Under the pieces are notes generated by a model. The model saw only the letters and a program-made list of their open reading frames with translations. It was not told the origin of the DNA and ran no database searches. A program made the translations under genes and the position numbers. 64,000 nt of DNA from an uncultured Bacteroidota bacterium (GTDB lineage: Bacteria; Bacteroidota; Bacteroidia; UKL13-3): contig CAINMV010000030.1 in assembly GCA_903850915.1 (NCBI GenBank), positions 1 to 64,000 of the forward strand, given 5' to 3'. Of the stretch, positions 44,689 to 53,822 are shown piece after piece. Position 1 is the stretch's first letter. Each line of letters begins with the position of its first letter.

Positions 44689-46335
44689 TTAGTTTTTAAT
44701 AAGCTTTGTTTTATACGTTTTCGTATTCCCGCAATAATCCTCAGCTACAAGTTCAAAATCAATATCACCGCTAATACCTAAATCTTCAAACTCGTGAAGT
44801 TCGCAGGTAATTAAATTATATTTTAAGTCGTAGCGAAAAAGAATAAAATGGCCATTAGCTGTTGCTTTAAACTTCTTAATTCCTGTTTGAGCATCATAAA
44901 TTGAAAATATTAATGTGGCATTGTTAGTTATGTTTTTAGTGCTAATTATATTAATTGGAGAGATTAGAGGCGGAAGGGTATCAATATCTATCATATATAC
45001 CCCACATGCTTTAGTTTTCCCAACTAGAAAGCCAGATTCATAACGCCCACCGATACTTCCGGCTGCTAAAGACTTTATATACAATTTGCTAGCCCCGGCT
45101 TTAGGAATAAATAGTGGCTGCAGTTTCAACTCCACCTCCTTCTGAATTGGGATCAGATTATTACCTAAAAAATATTTAAACGAATATCGCCTATAGGTCG
45201 TGTCTGCATAAAAGGAAAGCATCAACGTATCGTAAAAGGCTTTGGGTGGAATTGTTAACACACCCTTTTTGGTTTGGAGTTCGTTTGAAGCAAGCGGCAA
45301 CACATTGTATTTTGATTTTAACTTATTGTTGATATAGCCTCCTTTAAGAAAAAACTCAATTGAGGTGGTATTTCCATGGTGATCGGTTGTCCTAATCTCA
45401 ATGGGAAGTATTTGCCCTGGGGCTATTGTTAAAATTCCATCATTAATAAGATTATAATAAACCTCCGCCATGTTTCCATCGGCTTTAAAACACTTCTCTA
45501 TATAATACCCCTTACTCTTTAGTACGGCGTAGTCTACGTGGGCATTAATACAGCGCCAATTATCGAACGAGAAGCTATCCATTCTCTTCTCGAATACCAA
45601 TTGGTATTTTGCATAAAGTTGAGTTTGATAAATGCCAGCATTGAATTCGATATCGCTATAAAAATCGCGTGCGCTAACACCAAGTCCAATTCTGCCCGGT
45701 TCGATTGTAAGCGTTTTGCCGGATGCCAACGCCACAGTTTGCAAAAATTCGGGTTGCAGGTTATTTAATGAATACAAAGAAACAGAGTAAATTCTAGGTT
45801 TCATTATATCTTTAACCTCAATGCCTAGGTTCTCTGGGTTAATAATAAGCTCTGTTTTGGTATTTCTAATCTCAAAATGGAGATGTGGACCAGTGCTACC
45901 CCCTGTATTTCCGCTTAGAGCTATGATATCGCCCTTTTTAACAGGCAGCATATTTTCGGTAAGCATAGTATCCAATTCAAACTCTTCGTGAGCATATTGG
46001 CATGCCGACTCAAACTTTTGTATTTCACCACAATAGCGTTGCAAATGCCCATAGACACTGGTGAGTCCGTTCGGATGATTGATGTATAACGCATTCCCAT
46101 AACCCTTTTTACTCGTTAAAATTCGCGAAACATAGCCATCCTCCACTGCATAAATTTTCCAACCCTCTTCGCCGTTGGTTCGAATATCAATACCACTATG
46201 AAAATGATTGTCGCGAAGCTCACCAAAATTTGCGGCCAACTTTATTTCAGCATCAATAGGAGAACGAAAGTTATTTTGCGCATTAACGCAATGAACAACA
46301 AACATGGTCAAAAATAAAAAATACAGGTTCCTCAT
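44689..46335 (-). CDS. M23 (LytM) zinc metallopeptidase with C-terminal extension
   Basis: From the ATG at 46335 the protein has 548 residues with a signal peptide (RNLYFLFLTMFVVHCVNAQ). The M23 domain occupies about 20-175 with intact metal ligands: HFHSGIDIR (HxxxD) near residue 46 and the HLHFEIR motif near 158, plus GYGNALYINH and SVYGHLQRY. It should cleave peptidoglycan cross-bridges in the periplasm, in contrast to the EnvC-like protein at 12155, which has lost these residues. Residues after about 190 form a long beta-rich extension with no recognised domain. The start at 46335 places the signal peptide properly; an ATG at 46365 is less likely. Confidence 0.88.
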   Translation of the reverse strand: MRNLYFLFLTMFVVHCVNAQNNFRSPIDAEIKLAANFGELRDNHFHSGIDIRTNGEEGWKIYAVEDGYVSRILTSKKGYGNALYINHPNGLTSVYGHLQRYCGEIQKFESACQYAHEEFELDTMLTENMLPVKKGDIIALSGNTGGSTGPHLHFEIRNTKTELIINPENLGIEVKDIMKPRIYSVSLYSLNNLQPEFLQTVALASGKTLTIEPGRIGLGVSARDFYSDIEFNAGIYQTQLYAKYQLVFEKRMDSFSFDNWRCINAHVDYAVLKSKGYYIEKCFKADGNMAEVYYNLINDGILTIAPGQILPIEIRTTDHHGNTTSIEFFLKGGYINNKLKSKYNVLPLASNELQTKKGVLTIPPKAFYDTLMLSFYADTTYRRYSFKYFLGNNLIPIQKEVELKLQPLFIPKAGASKLYIKSLAAGSIGGRYESGFLVGKTKACGVYMIDIDTLPPLISPINIISTKNITNNATLIFSIYDAQTGIKKFKATANGHFILFRYDLKYNLITCELHEFEDLGISGDIDFELVAEDYCGNTKTYKTKLIKN

Positions 46336-46492
46336 TTCTATTCTACAAATAACGTTAGATTTCAATTTTATTGTACACGAGTTATTCAGTATTTCGAGTG
46401 ACCAACTCCTTAAATGTCCTTTTTGAAAGAGCCTACTATTTAAATTCGCAGCGCTGCTAACAAAAAGTAGAGGTAAGCATTTCTAATAATCC

Positions 46493-46500
46493 TATCTTTG
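46493..46500 (+). promoter_or_regulatory. Bacteroidota -7 box TATCTTTG upstream of the 46.5-49.8 kb gene pair
   Basis: TATCTTTG is a full TAnnTTTG match, 30 bases before the ATG at 46531. Confidence 0.6.
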
Positions 46501-46530
46501 TAAAAGAGGAACATAATTTCCTTGAAAATC

Positions 46531-47556
46531 ATGCGTTTTTTATCACCCCTTCTAATTCTTACCTTTGGTATTTTAGCAGGAATAAATTCATGTAAAAAGC
46601 AACAAGCTAATCGGGCTTTCTATTATTGGCGTACCACTTTTAAGCTGTCCGAAACGGAAAAAGAGGCCTTCACCAATTTAAAGATTAAAACAATTTACCT
46701 GCGCTATTTTGATGTTATAAAAGGCAACGGCGGAACGCCGATTCCAGATGCTGTGATACTATTTAAGGATTCCATTCCGAAAGGAGTATCAATCATTCCC
46801 GTGGTGTACATCAAAAACGAAGTTTTAAAAAATATGGATGCATCGCAAATCGATTCATTTGTAAAAAACGTATACCATCTTATCCAACAAATATCAGCAT
46901 CGCAGAAAATTAAAATGCATGAAATTCAAATGGATTGTGATTGGACCTTAGCATCAAAAACAATATATTTCAAACTCTTGCGCGAATTAAAAGCGCTATC
47001 AAAAATCGAAACGTTATCCGCAACAATACGATTACATCAAGTTAAATACAAGGATAAGACCGGAGTGCCACCCGTAGATAGAGGCATGCTTATGTTTTAT
47101 AATATGGGAAGCATTAACTTGAGCCCCAAAGAAAATTCAATTTTGGACGCGTCCGTTGCAAGGCAATATACCCAAGCAATTTCAAGCTATCCATTGACAC
47201 TTGATGGCGCATTGCCAATTTTCCATTGGGCTATACATGGCAATGAATACGGGGTTATAAAAGGTATCGTGGAAAACATCTCGAAGGAAGACCTTCTAGA
47301 TTCATCTAAATTTAAACTAGATAAAGACGCGCACTATATTGTGCGAAATTCATTTCTGTTGCATGGCAATTATCTCAACAAAAACGACCAATTGAAATTT
47401 GAAAGTGTGGACTTTCCATTGTGCGAAGATGCCGCTGCTATTTTGCATAAGGAACTTCAAAAGCCTTTTGGCACCCTTGCCCTCTTTGCCTCCGACAGTA
47501 GTTATATAAAAAAATATTCTGAACATGAACTTGAAGAAATCTATTCTAAATTTTAA
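46531..47556 (+). CDS. Exported lipoprotein, DUF3142-like
   Basis: From the ATG at 46531 the protein has about 341 residues; an in-frame TTG at 46522 is an alternative. The signal (FLSPLLILTFGILAGINSC) carries a lipobox, and the mature part contains HEIQMDCDWTLASKTIYFKL (about 133-152), TLSATIRLHQVKY and PPVDRGMLMFYNMGSI, segments that resemble the DUF3142 family of TIM-barrel-like, glycosidase-related proteins. The Asp pair in MDCDW sits where acidic active-site residues would be expected, but enzymatic activity is not established. It overlaps the next gene by 32 bases. Confidence 0.65.
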   Translation: MRFLSPLLILTFGILAGINSCKKQQANRAFYYWRTTFKLSETEKEAFTNLKIKTIYLRYFDVIKGNGGTPIPDAVILFKDSIPKGVSIIPVVYIKNEVLKNMDASQIDSFVKNVYHLIQQISASQKIKMHEIQMDCDWTLASKTIYFKLLRELKALSKIETLSATIRLHQVKYKDKTGVPPVDRGMLMFYNMGSINLSPKENSILDASVARQYTQAISSYPLTLDGALPIFHWAIHGNEYGVIKGIVENISKEDLLDSSKFKLDKDAHYIVRNSFLLHGNYLNKNDQLKFESVDFPLCEDAAAILHKELQKPFGTLALFASDSSYIKKYSEHELEEIYSKF

Positions 47557-49834
47557 GATTTTGCTTTTGCCCATGGCTTGGCTATTCATCTATTGCGGGT
47601 GGGGTGGTTATTCGGCACCACCTTCCTTTTTTGCTCCAGAAATTGCCAATTATGGTCACGGACATCCCTTGTTTTATGACCCCAACGCAGATTTTTATAC
47701 CGGATACACCTCAGAAATAACCTATAGCAACTATTACACCAGAAACACAAGCGACTTCTCCAACATTAATGATAGCGAATGGTTTGTATTCTTTAACAAG
47801 AAAGCACCAAAAGAAGCCATTCATTATTTTTTAAACACTGCTACCGTTGGACAAACAGACACGTGCTTGCAAATCATAAATGGTCGGATTTTGGAAATTC
47901 AGGATACCTCTATTAAAAAACAGCTGCAATCATTCTCGGATAAAAAGAAAACACGTTCTTTCTTATCCTATTTAAAATATGCATTATTACTGCAACAAAC
48001 GCCAATCAACTATTGGGATTATGACTATCAGATGAGTGAAGATACTTTCGTTCTGAATCATGGAAATCAGATTCTGCAGGAAATGAAAACAGCATTGAAT
48101 ATAGAGCAAAGTGATTTCATAAAAAGCCGTTATTGCTTTCAGATAGAACGATTACTATATCGCCTTAATCGCTATGATGACGGCATTTTATTTTGGAAAG
48201 AACATGAAAAGCAAGCCATTTCCAACTCCTCGTACTATAGATTTCTTGGTTATGCTGCTGCCAATTATTATAAAAAACAAGCCTATCCAGAAGCGAGTTA
48301 TCTGTATTCAATCCTATATGATCGATTCCCAATAATGCAAGCCGAAGCCATCTGGAGTTACGCCATGCATGAAGAAACAGATTTGCAGCAGTGCTTAAAT
48401 TTAGCAAAGACGGTACACGAAAAATGTGTCATATTAGAACTATACGGTTATAATTACGATTTAAAAAAATCCATTGAACGCATTTACGCTTTAAACCCAA
48501 ATTCAGAGTTGCTTCCAATTTTACTTTCTAGGTTAGTTAACACAGAAGAAGAAAAGTTTTTGGCGGTGGACTATAATTACAACTACGATAGAAGTATTAA
48601 TGGTTTAGATGCTACAAAATTAGATCAGGATGCCTTTAACTTGGTCGAAAAAATAGCATCAGAGAATCAAGTATTTCAGCCGGCAATCTGGCATTTATCT
48701 GCCGCGTATTTTAATATTGTTAAGGGTAATTTTGCCATTACAAAAAAACATCTTGAGATGGCGAGCAAAGATACTTCGGATAGGCTTTTTCGCGACCAAT
48801 GGCATATAATCAATCTGCTGTATGAAATTAACAATGCTGGCGCTTTAACTGCCAATAATTTCGAGCTTCCCTCCTTCACTCCTGAATTTACCAATAAATT
48901 AATTAATGAGCTAAACTGGCTTCAAAACCCCATGAATCCAACGTTACGCACCAGCGATTTGTTTAATTGGTGTCGTATTTATATTTCACAAGTTTATCGC
49001 AATCACAATCAGCAGATAGCCGCAGAGTGCTTCAATGCCTTAAGCAACAAACTATTTTACAACATCAATCATATTGATGAAATGTTAGATTTTTTGAAAA
49101 AACCAAATAAAACACCCTTCGAATTGATGTTAACGCGGCTATACCGTTTTAGTATTGATGATTTAAATACCTTGAAAATTCACGAGCTTGTATATGCTGG
49201 ACGCTTTGATGAAGCTGCTGCTTTGCAAAAAAGTGAACCTAGAACATTGGACACTTCTGCAATGCGCGCTGATCCATTTCTTATTCATATTCGCGATTGT
49301 CATGATTGTGATTTTGAGGCGATACAGCCCTTTAAATATAATGCGGCGCAACTTATAGATACCTTAGCAACCATGAGGCTAGTTGCTGAAAAAAATCCGA
49401 TCCAATCAGCCTCTTTATATTTTGCCATGGCGAACTGCTTATACAATTTCACCTTCTATGGAAACAGCCGATCGTTTTATATGATTACAATGAATGAAAT
49501 CTCCTACAACTATTATAATAATGATAACGAGAATCAAATCACAAATCTGCCAATTTTCGATTGCAGCCTATCTGAGTCCTATTATCGAAAGGCCATGGAA
49601 GCCTCATCAGACCGTGAATTTAAAACTCGTTGTTTATTTATGATAGCGAAATGTAGGCAAAACGAAGAATATAACCTATCAAATAGTGGTCAAGATAACA
49701 TGTGGCTCAAAGATGAAAATTTCGTTGCACGCGATACCCTATTTTATGCCCTAAAAACAACCATGTCGGACACCCGTTATTATCAAGAAATTATTCAAGA
49801 GTGCGGCTATTTTAAAACTTATTTAAATAATTAA
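47525..49834 (+). CDS. Large exported protein of unknown function
   Basis: I do not recognise this 769-residue protein. The N-terminus (MNLKKSILNFKILLLPMAWLFIYCG) is a signal, with Cys24 as a possible lipobox residue; an ATG at 47573 is an alternative start. It begins with a conserved-looking aromatic/Gly motif, GWGGYSAPPSFFAPEIANYG, and then is mostly helical, with paired-helix stretches resembling degenerate TPR/HEAT repeats (about 100-650). It overlaps the upstream DUF3142-like gene by 32 bases, so the two proteins are probably produced in fixed ratio and may act together. Function is unknown. Confidence 0.65.
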   Translation: MNLKKSILNFKILLLPMAWLFIYCGWGGYSAPPSFFAPEIANYGHGHPLFYDPNADFYTGYTSEITYSNYYTRNTSDFSNINDSEWFVFFNKKAPKEAIHYFLNTATVGQTDTCLQIINGRILEIQDTSIKKQLQSFSDKKKTRSFLSYLKYALLLQQTPINYWDYDYQMSEDTFVLNHGNQILQEMKTALNIEQSDFIKSRYCFQIERLLYRLNRYDDGILFWKEHEKQAISNSSYYRFLGYAAANYYKKQAYPEASYLYSILYDRFPIMQAEAIWSYAMHEETDLQQCLNLAKTVHEKCVILELYGYNYDLKKSIERIYALNPNSELLPILLSRLVNTEEEKFLAVDYNYNYDRSINGLDATKLDQDAFNLVEKIASENQVFQPAIWHLSAAYFNIVKGNFAITKKHLEMASKDTSDRLFRDQWHIINLLYEINNAGALTANNFELPSFTPEFTNKLINELNWLQNPMNPTLRTSDLFNWCRIYISQVYRNHNQQIAAECFNALSNKLFYNINHIDEMLDFLKKPNKTPFELMLTRLYRFSIDDLNTLKIHELVYAGRFDEAAALQKSEPRTLDTSAMRADPFLIHIRDCHDCDFEAIQPFKYNAAQLIDTLATMRLVAEKNPIQSASLYFAMANCLYNFTFYGNSRSFYMITMNEISYNYYNNDNENQITNLPIFDCSLSESYYRKAMEASSDREFKTRCLFMIAKCRQNEEYNLSNSGQDNMWLKDENFVARDTLFYALKTTMSDTRYYQEIIQECGYFKTYLNN

Positions 49835-49897
49835 ATTAGTAAAATCCATTTATAGCTATGAACTAGCAAGAAAAATCACGAAGTATAAAACCTATAC

Positions 49898-51097
49898 TTA
49901 CAAATCGTGGCCCATTCGGGTGCGTTTTGTTTCCATATACAAGGCATTATGCTGATTCGACTTAATCTTTAATGGAATATTCTCTACTATTTCTAACCCA
50001 TAACCTGTAAGTCCGGCTCGTTTGGTTGGGTTATTGCTAATCAATTTCATTTTACGGATATTTAAGTCACGCAGTATTTGTGCACCCACGCCATAATCTC
50101 TTTCATCGGCCTTAAAGCCTAGTTCTATGTTGGCCTCTACCGTATCCATTCCTTGTTCCTGAAGTTTATAGGAGCGCAACTTATTTAATAGTCCTATTCC
50201 ACGTCCTTCATGGTTTAAATACAGCACTACACCTCTTCCTTCTTTCTCAATGAGGCGCATTGCCCCATGCAATTGCTCACCACAATCGCAGCGACAGCTT
50301 CCAAAAATATCACCTGTAATACAAGAGGAATGAACACGGACCATAACAGCTTCATCTTCCGTCCATTCGCCCTTTACCAGAGCCAAATGCTCCTGATTAT
50401 TATGAGTTTGTTTGTATGCATATAAATTAAAATCACCAAAGGCCGTGGGCATTTTAACATCAATTACTCGCTCAATTAAACTTTCGTGTTGCAATCTATA
50501 TTGAATGAGATCCTCAATACTAACAATTTTTAAGTCATGTTTCTCGGCAATCTTAAAAAGATCAGGCAAGCGTGCCATTGTACCATCGTCCTTCATTATT
50601 TCAACAATGGCACCAGCAGGTTCAAAGCCAGCTAACTTTGCAAAATCGATAGCCGCCTCGGTATGTCCGGCACGGCGAAGAACCCCCTCGATATGCGCTT
50701 TAAGTGGGAAAATATGGCCTGGACGTGCGAGATCTTTAGGCTTGGTATTCGGGTTTATTAATGCTTTAATAGTTTCACTCCGATCATAAGCAGAAATACC
50801 TGTGCTAATATCATTTCTTATAAGATCGACAGATACTGTAAATGCAGTTTTCAAACTTTCCGTATTGTTCGCAACCATCAACTCCAAACCTAAATCTTCG
50901 CAGCGGTCTTCCGTTAGCGGAGTGCAAATTAAACCGCCGCCCACTTTCGCCATAAAGGCAATCATTTCTGGTGTTACATTACGCGCAGCAGTTAAGAAGT
51001 CACCTTCATTTTCACGGTCTTCATCGTCAACAACAATAATTAGTTTTCCATTACGGATATCTTCTACGGCCTCTTCTATTGTATTAAGTTTCACCAC
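49898..51097 (-). CDS. ribBA: RibBA: DHBP synthase/GTP cyclohydrolase II
   Basis: This 399-residue bifunctional enzyme catalyses the first steps of both branches of riboflavin synthesis. The N-terminal RibB half (about 1-205) has the DDEDRENEGDF motif at about 24-34 and HIFPLKA near 146. The C-terminal RibA half (about 210-399) has the zinc cysteines in SSCITGDIFGSCRCDCGEQL near 257-276 and the NHEGRGIGLL segment. Both active sites look intact. No FMN riboswitch was seen in the 100 bases between it and the divergent GNAT gene, and other rib genes are not here. Confidence 0.95.
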   Translation of the reverse strand: MVKLNTIEEAVEDIRNGKLIIVVDDEDRENEGDFLTAARNVTPEMIAFMAKVGGGLICTPLTEDRCEDLGLELMVANNTESLKTAFTVSVDLIRNDISTGISAYDRSETIKALINPNTKPKDLARPGHIFPLKAHIEGVLRRAGHTEAAIDFAKLAGFEPAGAIVEIMKDDGTMARLPDLFKIAEKHDLKIVSIEDLIQYRLQHESLIERVIDVKMPTAFGDFNLYAYKQTHNNQEHLALVKGEWTEDEAVMVRVHSSCITGDIFGSCRCDCGEQLHGAMRLIEKEGRGVVLYLNHEGRGIGLLNKLRSYKLQEQGMDTVEANIELGFKADERDYGVGAQILRDLNIRKMKLISNNPTKRAGLTGYGLEIVENIPLKIKSNQHNALYMETKRTRMGHDL

Positions 51098-51196
51098 GAT
51101 TATATTTTTAGTTTAAGGATAAAGTTTCGATATTGGTGCGAATTTACGATTCTGTTTTTTATTGGTATTATATCTTTCATTAATTTAAATTGCACG

Positions 51197-51724
51197 ATGT
51201 TTCACATTATTAAAGCCACGATAATCGATATTGATAAAATTTGCAGTATTGGCGCTCAAACCTTTACTGATGCTTACGCTTCTAATAACACCAAAGAAGA
51301 TTTAGAAACTTATATTAACAAATCGTTCGCTCCAGCCACCATCCTATCGGAATTAGAAACGGTCGGCACGTCATACTACTTGTGTTTCGATGATGAACTA
51401 CTCATAGGTTATTTAAAACTTAACTTCAATGCAGAATGCGAAGCCTTTCAAGCAAGCAATGTAATGGAGCTTCAGCGCATTTATGTAATAAAAGAATTCT
51501 ACAAGCGAAAAGCTGGAGCACATATGATGCAATTTGCCATTAACAAAGGCATTAGCCTAAATTACAATTACATATGGTTAGGTGTTTGGAAAGAAAATCA
51601 CAGAGCCTTACCCTTTTATTTTCGTTGGGGCTTCGAGACAATTGGAGAGCGATTGTTTCAAGTTGGAAATAAAGTTTATGACGACTATTATTTGAGATTG
51701 AATTTGTCGCAAATCAGAAGTTAA
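51197..51724 (+). CDS. GNAT-family N-acetyltransferase
   Basis: The 175-residue protein has the GNAT fold, with the acetyl-CoA-binding motif A region LQRIYVIKEFYKRKAGAHMM at about 95-114 and the final NKVYDDYYLRLNL strand. The classical R/Q-x-x-G-x-G/A loop is reduced to YKRKAGA, within the family range. It resembles the PaiA/SpeG-like subset that acetylates polyamines or small amines. It is divergent from ribBA and 112 bases upstream of the aldehyde dehydrogenase. The acceptor substrate cannot be read from the sequence. Confidence 0.8.
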   Translation: MFHIIKATIIDIDKICSIGAQTFTDAYASNNTKEDLETYINKSFAPATILSELETVGTSYYLCFDDELLIGYLKLNFNAECEAFQASNVMELQRIYVIKEFYKRKAGAHMMQFAINKGISLNYNYIWLGVWKENHRALPFYFRWGFETIGERLFQVGNKVYDDYYLRLNLSQIRS

Positions 51725-51753
51725 AAGCAATAAAAAAATGGGACTGAAATTTA

Positions 51754-51781
51754 AGTGCTACCTTTTGATTAAATAGTGCTA
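51754..51781 (+). promoter_or_regulatory. Direct repeat AGTGCTA x2, candidate regulator binding site upstream of the aldehyde dehydrogenase
   Basis: AGTGCTA occurs at 51754-51760 and 51775-51781, starting exactly 21 bases apart, two helical turns. Bases before and after the repeats also agree (pyrimidine-rich after each). AraC-family proteins commonly bind such direct repeats, and an AraC-type gene lies at 53823-54749. The sites are 57 to 84 bases before the ATG of the dehydrogenase. Confidence 0.4.
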
Positions 51782-51836
51782 TTTCTTACCATTTTTCTCG
51801 GCTAACATTGTGATAATTCAATAATTCAATTCTATT

Positions 51837-53336
51837 ATGTCACAACCACGACCAACTTTCAAACCGCATTATGACAACTTCATTGGCGGAAAATTCACAC
51901 CTCCTGTTAGCGGAACGTATTTCGAAAACACCAGCCCCATAGATGGGAAAGTATTCACCAAAGCGGCACGTTCCGGTAAAGAAGATATCGAACTTGCTTT
52001 AGATGCAGCGCATGCTGCCTTTGCCACATGGAGTAAAACTTCCGCAGCATACCGTGCTGGAATTTTAAACAAAATTGCCGATATTATGGAAGCTAATTTA
52101 CAGCAGCTTGCCATCATTGAAACTATCGATAATGGCAAACCAATTCGCGAGAGTGTTAATGTAGACTTACCTTTATGTATTGACCATTTCAGGTATTTTG
52201 CTGGCGTAATACGCGCAGAAGAAGGCAGCATCTCTGAACATGATGAGAATACCATAAGCATTTGCTTGCATGAGCCTATAGGTGTTGTTGGACAAATTAT
52301 TCCATGGAATTTCCCATTGCTAATGGCAACATGGAAAATTGCACCTGCGTTGGCTTCTGGTTGCTGTGCTGTAGTAAAGCCGGCTGAACAAACTCCAACA
52401 TCAATTATGTGTCTAATGGAACTAATTAAAGATGTTGTTCCTGCAGGTGTATTGAATATTGTTACCGGATTTGGTCCTGAAGCGGGTAAACCACTTGCCC
52501 AATCGCCACGCATTGCTAAAGTTTCATTTACGGGTGAAACCACGACCGGGAGATTAATAATGCAATATGCATCTGAAAATTTAATTCCAGTTACCATGGA
52601 ATTAGGAGGTAAATCACCAAATATTTTCTTCCCATCTATTGCAGATGCCGACGATGATTTTTTTGACAAAGCAATTGAAGGAGCTGTATTATTTGCCGTA
52701 AACCAAGGTGAAGTTTGTACTTGCCCTTCCCGTATTTTAGTTCACGAAAGTATATACGATAAATTTATGACTCGAGTATTGGAAAGAACCAAAGCCATTA
52801 ATATGGGCAATCCACTCGATGTTACTACAATGATGGGTGCGCAAGCGTCCAACGATCAATATGAAAAAATTCAATCTTATTTAAAATTAGGAATTGAAGA
52901 AGGTGCTGAACTATTATGTGGTGGCGACGTGGCTAAACTAGATGGTGAACTTGCAGGAGGTTACTATATCCAGCCTACTTTGTTTAAAGGTCACAACAAA
53001 ATGCGTATTTTTCAGGAAGAAATTTTTGGACCTGTAGTATGTGTTACGACCTTTAAAACAACAGAAGAAGCGATAGCCATTGCTAACGATACACTTTATG
53101 GCTTGGGAGCAGGAGTTTGGACGCGCGACGCTCATGAGCTATATCAAGTGCCAAGAGCCATTCAGGCTGGTCGGGTTTGGGTAAATTGTTATCATGCATA
53201 TCCAGCACATGCCCCGTTTGGTGGCTACAAAAAATCCGGATTTGGTAGAGAAAACCACAAAATGATGTTAGGACATTATCGACAAACTAAAAATATGCTT
53301 GTTTCTTACGATAAAAAGAAACTTGGGTTTTTCTAA
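51837..53336 (+). CDS. NAD(P)-dependent aldehyde dehydrogenase (AldB/ExaC type)
   Basis: The 499-residue protein is a class 1/2-type aldehyde dehydrogenase. The oxyanion Asn158 (PWNFP), general base Glu255 (MELGGKSP), nucleophile Cys294 in the [11 protein letters not shown] motif (a second Cys at 296, typical of the AldB/ExaC/AcoD acetaldehyde-oxidising branch), and the EEIFGPVV segment are all present. It oxidises short aliphatic aldehydes to acids in the cytoplasm. A DUF779 gene follows after a long hairpin and an AraC gene lies convergent, a gene set I associate with aldehyde or alcohol metabolism. Confidence 0.92.
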   Translation: MSQPRPTFKPHYDNFIGGKFTPPVSGTYFENTSPIDGKVFTKAARSGKEDIELALDAAHAAFATWSKTSAAYRAGILNKIADIMEANLQQLAIIETIDNGKPIRESVNVDLPLCIDHFRYFAGVIRAEEGSISEHDENTISICLHEPIGVVGQIIPWNFPLLMATWKIAPALASGCCAVVKPAEQTPTSIMCLMELIKDVVPAGVLNIVTGFGPEAGKPLAQSPRIAKVSFTGETTTGRLIMQYASENLIPVTMELGGKSPNIFFPSIADADDDFFDKAIEGAVLFAVNQGEVCTCPSRILVHESIYDKFMTRVLERTKAINMGNPLDVTTMMGAQASNDQYEKIQSYLKLGIEEGAELLCGGDVAKLDGELAGGYYIQPTLFKGHNKMRIFQEEIFGPVVCVTTFKTTEEAIAIANDTLYGLGAGVWTRDAHELYQVPRAIQAGRVWVNCYHAYPAHAPFGGYKKSGFGRENHKMMLGHYRQTKNMLVSYDKKKLGFF

Positions 53337-53386
53337 GTAAAAAGCTATAATATTATTTGAACAGTTTGCCAAAACAATTAATTTGC

Positions 53387-53425
53387 AGGCATAGGTAGAA
53401 GTGAAACTTCTACCTATGCCTTTTT
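53387..53425 (+). terminator. 16-bp perfect hairpin between aldehyde dehydrogenase and DUF779 genes
   Basis: AGGCATAGGTAGAAGT (53387-53402) and its perfect complement (53406-53421) enclose a three-base loop and are followed by a T-run to 53425. It has the form of a strong intrinsic terminator, yet it lies between two genes on the same strand and ends only 12 bases before the DUF779 ATG, so it may be an attenuator or a partial terminator, or DUF779 has its own promoter inside 53337-53386. Confidence 0.85.
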
Positions 53426-53437
53426 AAATATAATCCA

Positions 53438-53815
53438 ATGATGATAACACCGCGCGTTACAATAAGTAAGGAGGCTTCCGATGTAATTAAGGTACTTCGA
53501 ACAAAGTTTGGTCCTCTAATGTTTCATCAAAGTGGAGGATGTTGTGATGGCTCTCAACCGATGTGTTTTCAGAAGGGAGATTTTATTGTTGGTGGTAGTG
53601 ATGTTTGCTTAGGTGAAATAGACGACTGTGAATTTTGGATGAGTAAAGATCAGTTTGAGTACTGGAAATTTACGCAGCTGAACATTCATGTTGCTGCAGG
53701 ACGAGGTTCTAGTTTTTCGTTAGAAATACCGATGGGATTAAGGTTTCTAACGCAATCTCGTATGTTTTCGAAAGAAGAATTATGTAGTTTAACTCCTGTT
53801 TATTTCACTGAATAA
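53438..53815 (+). CDS. DUF779 family protein
   Basis: The 125-residue protein has the DUF779 signature: FHQSGGCCDGSQPMCFQKGD at residues 29-48 with vicinal cysteines C35 and C36 and C43, then VGGSDVCLGEIDDCEFWM, and the C-terminal GRGSSFSLEIPMGLRF. The Cys-rich and Asp-rich segments could bind a metal or a redox cofactor, which is inference only. The gene regularly neighbours aldehyde dehydrogenase genes in other bacteria, as here. A start at the first ATG or the next codon (ATGATG) is possible. Confidence 0.85.
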   Translation: MMITPRVTISKEASDVIKVLRTKFGPLMFHQSGGCCDGSQPMCFQKGDFIVGGSDVCLGEIDDCEFWMSKDQFEYWKFTQLNIHVAAGRGSSFSLEIPMGLRFLTQSRMFSKEELCSLTPVYFTE

Positions 53816-53822
53816 TTTTGTG

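Noticed and set aside
51098-51196. Possible FMN riboswitch upstream of ribBA
   Set aside because: The 99-base intergenic segment shows none of the conserved RFN element helices and is too short for one.
51869-52669. Long antisense reading frame (266 residues) opposite the aldehyde dehydrogenase
   Set aside because: It lies wholly inside a well-supported catalytic gene on the other strand and has no recognisable domain; its composition follows the sense codons.
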